From positions 1 to 9,681 of the forward strand of contig JBEKDL010000082.1 in NCBI GenBank assembly GCA_050014355.1: 9,681 nt of DNA, written 5' to 3'. A program made the translations under genes and the position numbers. Source of the stretch: Fen-1077 sp050014355 (lineage in GTDB: Bacteria > Chloroflexota > Dehalococcoidia > Dehalococcoidales > RBG-16-60-22). Shown piece by piece: positions 5,553 through 9,681 of this stretch. Below the pieces are notes generated by a model. That model did not search any database. It had not been told where the DNA came from and worked only from the letters and a program-made list of their open reading frames with translations. How positions within the stretch are numbered: the stretch's first letter is position 1; every line of letters starts with the position of its first letter.

Positions 5553-7048
5553 CCACCAGATTAAAAAATATCGATTGGCTGGCGGCGGTTATTTACCCGC
5601 TTTTCGTCGTCCTCATGGAGGCATTCTGGGTCTATCCCTGGCTGGTGTGGATCGGCAGCCTTTCGGTATTCACCCCGCCCCGCCCCCCTTTGAGCCTGGT
5701 ATCGGTCGTCATAGTGCTGGCGGCGGCAGTCCTGGCGGTCAGGTATTTTCTCCGCCCCCGCTGGACGGTGCTGCTGGCGCAGGCGCTTATCATCGGCAGC
5801 GGATTGGTAGTAATCCTCCTTGTGCTGGGCGCGGAGTACCGTTCCGGCTACGGATTTCTTAGCCCGGACTGGTTCGTTTATGCCGGACGGGCGTTCGGGC
5901 ACTTTTTTACCCGTCCCGATACGATATTGATTGCCCTGCCCGCGTTGCTTTACCTCTGGTGGCGGGGCATCAACCTGGGACAGGCCACATCTTATTTCAA
6001 GAGCGTCTATAACTCCTTCATTATCGGCCTGGTGGCTCTCGTCGTGCTGATGGTTCTCTGGCAGATCGGAAGATCGTCGGGCAGCTTCCTGGCGCCCTCC
6101 GCGGGCATCGGCCTCGATATCATCGCCTTCTTCTTTTTCGGCCTGCTCGCCATCGCGGTGACCCACCTGTACCAAATGCGCGGCGCAATGCCCCGCGAAG
6201 AAGCGGGCCTGTCCTCCGTGTGGCGCTGGCTGCCAATAATGCTGGTCGTCATCGGCGGCATGGTTGTCGTCGTTTTCGTCCTCACCGGCGTTTTTTCGGA
6301 GGGGTTTTTTACCGCGGTAGGCCACGGCTTCGGGGCCGTCTCCCATTTTCTCGGCACGATACTCAACTACGTGCTGGTGCCCTTCAACTATCTCTTGGAA
6401 GGCATCGTCTGGATAATGCGTCTCGCGTTGAACCTGCTGCGCGGTAACCAGAATCAACAACCCAACAGTACTGGTAACACATCTCTGACAGACATTTTCC
6501 CGAAAGTGACCCCCGCCGACGTGCCTTCGGTTATCTATGCGGTAATTAAGTGGCTGGTTATCGCGGTGGTTATTGCCGCCGTAATTTACATCCTGGCCAG
6601 GGCCGTCTCACGCTACCGCGCCCGGCGCGCTCCGGAAGAGATAGAACAGCTTGATGAATCGCTGTTGAGCTGGAGCAATCTCAACGACGATTTGAAGGCG
6701 CTCTGGGCCATGATGGCTAAAAACTTTCAGAAAAAACCATCCCGGGCCGCCCGGGTTTATCATGATGATGAATCAGGCCGCCTGGAAATCCGTGAAATAT
6801 ACCGGCGCCTGCTCCGGGAGGCGGAACTCTCTGGGTACGGGCGCAATCACCACGAGACCCCCGCCGAATTTTCGGGCCGACTCGGAAGCGCGGTGCCGGA
6901 AGTCCGCGGGCCTTTAGACCAGCTGACCGATGTATACACGAGCGTCCGCTACGGCGACGCTGTCCCCCCTGAAGAAAAAGTGACCGGCGCCAACAGCCTG
7001 TGGCTAACACTGCGTAATCTATTGAGGGGTATTAGGGGCGGTATATAA
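5549..7048 (+). CDS. Polytopic membrane protein with C-terminal DUF4129 domain
   Basis: A 499-aa protein with eight to ten predicted membrane helices in the first 355 residues, for example around 9-30, 48-66, 72-93, 155-172, 186-207, 227-250, 265-300 and 327-352. A soluble tail follows, ending in a DUF4129 domain (about 412-480): IYRRLLREAELSGYGR, then HETPAEFSGRLG and LDQLTDVYTSVRYGD. In many bacteria DUF4129 forms the tail of transglutaminase-like membrane proteins encoded beside moxR and DUF58. Here I see no transglutaminase Cys-His-Asp core between helices and tail. It probably forms an envelope complex with the two upstream products, function unknown. The ATG overlaps the stop of the short 5409-5552 ORF, and AGGGA lies about 10 bases upstream. 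No clear terminator follows. Confidence 0.88.
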   Translation: MTTRLKNIDWLAAVIYPLFVVLMEAFWVYPWLVWIGSLSVFTPPRPPLSLVSVVIVLAAAVLAVRYFLRPRWTVLLAQALIIGSGLVVILLVLGAEYRSGYGFLSPDWFVYAGRAFGHFFTRPDTILIALPALLYLWWRGINLGQATSYFKSVYNSFIIGLVALVVLMVLWQIGRSSGSFLAPSAGIGLDIIAFFFFGLLAIAVTHLYQMRGAMPREEAGLSSVWRWLPIMLVVIGGMVVVVFVLTGVFSEGFFTAVGHGFGAVSHFLGTILNYVLVPFNYLLEGIVWIMRLALNLLRGNQNQQPNSTGNTSLTDIFPKVTPADVPSVIYAVIKWLVIAVVIAAVIYILARAVSRYRARRAPEEIEQLDESLLSWSNLNDDLKALWAMMAKNFQKKPSRAARVYHDDESGRLEIREIYRRLLREAELSGYGRNHHETPAEFSGRLGSAVPEVRGPLDQLTDVYTSVRYGDAVPPEEKVTGANSLWLTLRNLLRGIRGGI

Positions 7049-7059
7049 GGGCGCGCTTT

Positions 7060-7093
7060 TTGTCCGATTATTGACATAAGTGTTATACTTATG
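7060..7093 (+). promoter_or_regulatory. Promoter of glgC with overlapping palindrome
   Basis: TGTTATACT (7081-7089) is an extended -10; TTGTCC (7060-7065) is a modest -35 at 18 bases. A 19-bp palindrome, CATAAGT-gttat-ACTTATG (7075-7093), covers the -10 and could be a repressor operator or a hairpin at the 5' end of the mRNA. The TTGACA at 7071-7076 looks like a -35, but no acceptable -10 lies 16-18 bases after it. Confidence 0.45.
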
Positions 7094-7121
7094 AAGGCAC
7101 TCTGAAATATCAGCTTCAAAT

Positions 7122-8372
7122 ATGGAAAAAGTTCTTACCATTATTCTCGCGGGCGGCAGCGGGGAGCGATTGCAGCCGCTGACCAAGGTACGCTCCAAAC
7201 CGGCCGTCCCTTTCGCGGGTAAATACCGGCTCATCGATTTCCCGCTTAGCAATTGCATTAACTCCGATATCCGGAAAATCTTCGTGCTCGTCCAGTACCG
7301 CTCCTGGTCTTTACAGCGCCATATCCAGGAGGGGTGGGGGATATCGAGCTCCCGGCTGGGCGAGTATATCTATTGCGTGCCCGCGCAGCAGAAAATAGGG
7401 CAGGAATGGTACCGCGGTACCGCCGACGCCATCCGCCAGAACCTCGATTTGCTGCGCGGCAAGGACTTCGAGCATGTTTTAATCCTGGCCGGGGACCACG
7501 TTTATAAGATGAATTACAAACAGATGGTCGCATTTCATAAGGCTAATAATGCCGGGCTTACGATTTCCGTCACGCGCGTACCTGTCGAAGTTGCCGCCGG
7601 CCGTCTCGGGGTTTTCGGGGTAGATACTAACTTTAAAGCCGTTGACTTCGTCGAAAAACCTATCCTGCCCAGGCCATCGCCGGAAGATGCCAGCCAGGTT
7701 CTGGCTTCGATGGGTATCTATATCTTCAATACCGATGTCCTCTTGGAAATCCTGAAAGAAGAGGGTGATGACTTCGGACAGGATATCATCCCCAGGCTCA
7801 TCCAGCGGCGCTCCAACATATATTTGTACGATTTTACCAGGCAGAACCGCATCGAAGATTACATTATTCAGGTGGAAAACGGCCGGAGAAATAAAGTTCT
7901 GGTGGAACAGACGCCCGATTCCTACTACTGGCGCGATATCGGCAGCCTGGATTCTTACTACGAAGCTAATATGGATATTATCGGCATCAGCCCTCTTTTC
8001 AACCTGTATACCAAGAAGTGGCTGTTCCGGACGTTCGAAAGGTCAATGCCGCCGAGCAAATGCATCATCGGCGGCAAGACACTGGACTCCATGGTGTCGG
8101 ATGGTTGTATCATCAGCGGCGGGACCGTGCAGCACTCGATACTATCGCCCGGCGTTATCGTGGAAAAAGAAGCGGTCATCGAGGACTCCATCGTCCTCGA
8201 TGATGTCATCATCGAGCCCAGGGCGCGGGTGAAGCGCGCCATCGTCGATAAAGAGGTTATTATCCGCGCCGGAGTGCAGGTTGGCTACGACCTCGAGTCG
8301 GACCAGCAGCGGGGCTGTACGATTTCAAGCAAGGGCATCGTCGTTGTACCGCGCGGCATCGAGCTAAGTTAG
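7122..8372 (+). CDS. glgC: Glucose-1-phosphate adenylyltransferase (ADP-glucose pyrophosphorylase)
   Basis: Makes ADP-glucose and pyrophosphate from glucose-1-phosphate and ATP, the committed step of bacterial glycogen synthesis, in the cytoplasm. The 416 residues match the family length. The nucleotidyltransferase domain opens with LAGGSGERLQPLT (9-21) and RSKPAVPF (24-31), then YRLIDFPLSNCINS. It continues with WYRGTADAIRQN (near 97-108), GDHVYKMNY (near 125-133), VEKP (near 177-180) and YYWRDIGSLDSYYEANM. The C-terminal left-handed beta-helix is seen as hexapeptide repeats from about 310, ending GIVVVPRG. All typical active-site signatures are present. The start gives the normal N-terminus although its ribosome-binding site is weak. 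No other glycogen gene is in the window; it has its own promoter and its end lies 10 bases from the convergent epmA end. Allosteric effectors cannot be read from sequence. Confidence 0.96.
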   Translation: MEKVLTIILAGGSGERLQPLTKVRSKPAVPFAGKYRLIDFPLSNCINSDIRKIFVLVQYRSWSLQRHIQEGWGISSSRLGEYIYCVPAQQKIGQEWYRGTADAIRQNLDLLRGKDFEHVLILAGDHVYKMNYKQMVAFHKANNAGLTISVTRVPVEVAAGRLGVFGVDTNFKAVDFVEKPILPRPSPEDASQVLASMGIYIFNTDVLLEILKEEGDDFGQDIIPRLIQRRSNIYLYDFTRQNRIEDYIIQVENGRRNKVLVEQTPDSYYWRDIGSLDSYYEANMDIIGISPLFNLYTKKWLFRTFERSMPPSKCIIGGKTLDSMVSDGCIISGGTVQHSILSPGVIVEKEAVIEDSIVLDDVIIEPRARVKRAIVDKEVIIRAGVQVGYDLESDQQRGCTISSKGIVVVPRGIELS

Positions 8373-8382
8373 GCAGGTCGTT

Positions 8383-9312
8383 TCAGGCGTTATCGGCGGT
8401 AAAGGCCATCACGTCGTCTATCGTCGACGCATCGCATACGAGCATCACCAGCCGGTCAATCCCCAGCGCCGCACCGGCGCAGCCGGGCAGATGGGTCATC
8501 GCTTCCAGAAACAAACGCGGCATGGCTATTTCCTGGTTCCGCTCTTTCCGTATTTGCTCGATAGCCTCCCGGAAGCGCTTTTCCTGTTCTAAAGCGTCGG
8601 CCAGCTCGCTATAGACGTTGGCCAGCTCCAGCCCGCCGATAAAGACCTCCGCCCTTTCGGCCACGCTGGAATCTCCCGACTTGAGCCGTGCCAGTGAGGC
8701 CAGAGGGGCTGGATAATCTATCAGCACCATGGGGCGTTCGGGGTTGAAGGAGGGCAACACCTTCTCCACGAAATCGATGTCAAATCTCCTTGGGTCACCG
8801 GCAGCGGTCGGGTCCCAGCTCGCAGCTTTCAGGAAGGCATTTTTGACGGTAGTCCGGGGCCACGGCAGGCTGATGTCTATCCGCTGACGCTGGTAATTGA
8901 TAACATTTTTGAAGCCTAGCTTTTTCGCCAGCCTGGTTATGAGAAGCTCGATGTCATGGATGATTTGAGTGTAGTCCGCGCCGGCGCGGTACCATTCCAG
9001 CATGGTGAATTCAGGATTGTGCCACTGCCCGCGTTCTCCCTGGCGAAAGCAATGGCTGAACTGGAAAAGCTTTTCGTACCCGGCGGCGAGCATCCGCTTC
9101 ATGTGGAGCTCCGGAGAGGTGGACAAGTACCAGTCGCTGCTTTCGAAAGGGACAATGTAAGGCTCGGGCGCAACGGTGGGTACGCGGATGGGGGTCTCTA
9201 CTTCGAGGAAGTTCTGTTCTTTGAAAAGCTCCCGGATAAAACCGAGGATGAATGCCCGCCTCTGCAAATTCGGTTTGAGGCGGGCGAGTCGACGGGCATC
9301 ATCCTCTAGCAT
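8383..9312 (-). CDS. epmA: Elongation factor P--(R)-beta-lysine ligase (EpmA/PoxA/GenX type)
   Basis: A class II lysyl-tRNA-synthetase paralogue that activates (R)-beta-lysine with ATP and attaches it to a conserved lysine of EF-P. The 309 residues contain only the catalytic domain; the anticodon-binding domain of true LysRS is absent. Motif 1 is FLEVETPIRVP (35-45), then STSPELHMKRMLAAG. Motif 2 is QFSHCFRQGERG followed by HNPEFTMLEWYRA (84-110), and motif 3 is GAALGIDRLVML (280-291). The ELANVYSEL segment matches the amino-acid-binding region. Length is close to the E. coli enzyme (about 325). It starts 3 bases after the efp stop, and this pairing strongly supports its role. No strong ribosome-binding site is seen, suggesting coupling to efp translation. 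EpmB, the lysine 2,3-aminomutase that supplies beta-lysine, is not in the window. Confidence 0.92.
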   Translation of the reverse strand: MLEDDARRLARLKPNLQRRAFILGFIRELFKEQNFLEVETPIRVPTVAPEPYIVPFESSDWYLSTSPELHMKRMLAAGYEKLFQFSHCFRQGERGQWHNPEFTMLEWYRAGADYTQIIHDIELLITRLAKKLGFKNVINYQRQRIDISLPWPRTTVKNAFLKAASWDPTAAGDPRRFDIDFVEKVLPSFNPERPMVLIDYPAPLASLARLKSGDSSVAERAEVFIGGLELANVYSELADALEQEKRFREAIEQIRKERNQEIAMPRLFLEAMTHLPGCAGAALGIDRLVMLVCDASTIDDVMAFTADNA

Positions 9313-9315
9313 GCT

Positions 9316-9681
9316 TTATTTGTTAACGCGTTCTACGTAAGCGCCGGTGCGCGTATCGACTTTGATAATATCTCCTTCTTTAATGAAGGTCGGCGTGCCG
9401 ATGGCATATCCCGTTTCTAGGATGGACTGTTTATTCTGGGCAGTAATGGTGGCTGTCTTGGACGATATTTCGGTCTGGACAACTTTAAGGTCCACTGTGA
9501 TGGGCAGGGTGATATCGATGGGCCGTTCTTCCGCCATCAGCATCACTACCACCGTGCCCTCTTTCAGGAAGCTCTTTTTATCCCCGATAAGTTCTTCGGG
9601 AATAGTAATCTGCTCAAATGTCTCGGAGTTCATGAAAACGTACCCGTCGTTGTCTTTGTACAGGTATTGCTCTTCGACGCT
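9316..9681 (-). CDS. efp: Translation elongation factor P (C-terminal two thirds, cut by window edge)
   Basis: EF-P binds ribosomes stalled at consecutive prolines and promotes peptide bond formation. The frame stays open from the TAA at 9318-9316 to the right edge, giving 121 residues of a protein usually near 185. The first visible residues, SVEEQYLYKDNDGYVFMN, continue upstream of the internal Met at 9633, so that Met is not the start. Domain 2 (oligonucleotide-binding fold) includes YLYKDNDGYVFMN and VVVMLMAEERPIDITLP. Domain 3 ends with GTPTFIKEGDIIKVDTRTGAYVERV, the standard EF-P C-terminus. The N-terminal domain with the modified lysine lies outside the window, so whether a lysine is present for EpmA cannot be checked. 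It is the first gene of the efp-epmA pair. Confidence 0.96.
   Translation of the reverse strand, partial: SVEEQYLYKDNDGYVFMNSETFEQITIPEELIGDKKSFLKEGTVVVMLMAEERPIDITLPITVDLKVVQTEISSKTATITAQNKQSILETGYAIGTPTFIKEGDIIKVDTRTGAYVERVNK

Noticed and set aside
5434..5862. 142-codon plus-strand ORF overlapping the repeat and DUF4129 start
   Set aside because: Its first part is the translated palindromic repeat and the rest is an out-of-frame, Pro/Gly-rich shadow of the DUF4129 gene.
5561..6460. 299-codon minus-strand ORF opposite the DUF4129 gene
   Set aside because: The translation is low-complexity, rich in His, Gln, Asp and Arg, as expected antisense to hydrophobic membrane helices. No recognisable domain is seen.
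7408..7421. Perfect 14-bp palindrome in glgC
   Set aside because: It falls in codons for the conserved WYRGTAD motif and is most simply explained by coding constraint.

Overview
The window carries eight protein-coding genes of an anaerobic bacterium, plus one possible very small ORF. The ferredoxin-linked 2-oxoacid oxidoreductase points to strict anaerobiosis. GC-rich genes separated by AT-rich spacers, a MoxR/DUF58/DUF4129 cluster and a dispersed palindromic element would fit Dehalococcoidia (Chloroflexota). That placement is an inference from gene content and is not proven here.

Left part, minus strand (1-2020): an operon for a 2-oxoacid:ferredoxin oxidoreductase. A gamma-alpha fusion subunit (korA-like) overlaps by 7 bp the beta subunit (korB-like), which runs off the left edge. 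The korA start falls in a 325-bp gene-free spacer (2021-2345). On the minus strand this holds a TATAAT box for korA preceded by two perfect 32-bp tandem repeats. On the plus strand it holds a promoter, a fluoride (crcB-type) riboswitch and a strong intrinsic terminator that overlaps the aptamer's 3' strand.

Middle, plus strand (2346-7048): the riboswitch leads directly into a 269-aa alpha/alpha-toroid protein of the prenyltransferase/squalene-cyclase-repeat fold, not into a recognisable fluoride exporter. This is the most unusual feature of the window. A separate extended -10 promoter then precedes a moxR, DUF58, DUF4129 cluster. These are a AAA+ chaperone ATPase, a membrane-anchored DUF58 protein and a polytopic membrane protein, probably one envelope-associated complex. 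A 75-bp palindromic repeat sits between the last two genes, inside a 47-codon ORF that links them through ATGA overlaps.

Right part: glgC (ADP-glucose pyrophosphorylase, plus strand) has its own promoter and converges on a minus-strand efp-epmA pair. These are elongation factor P, cut by the right edge, and the lysyl-tRNA-synthetase-like enzyme predicted to lysylate it. The oxidoreductase serves central carbon metabolism, glgC serves glycogen synthesis, and efp-epmA serves translation through polyproline stretches. The blocks look functionally independent.
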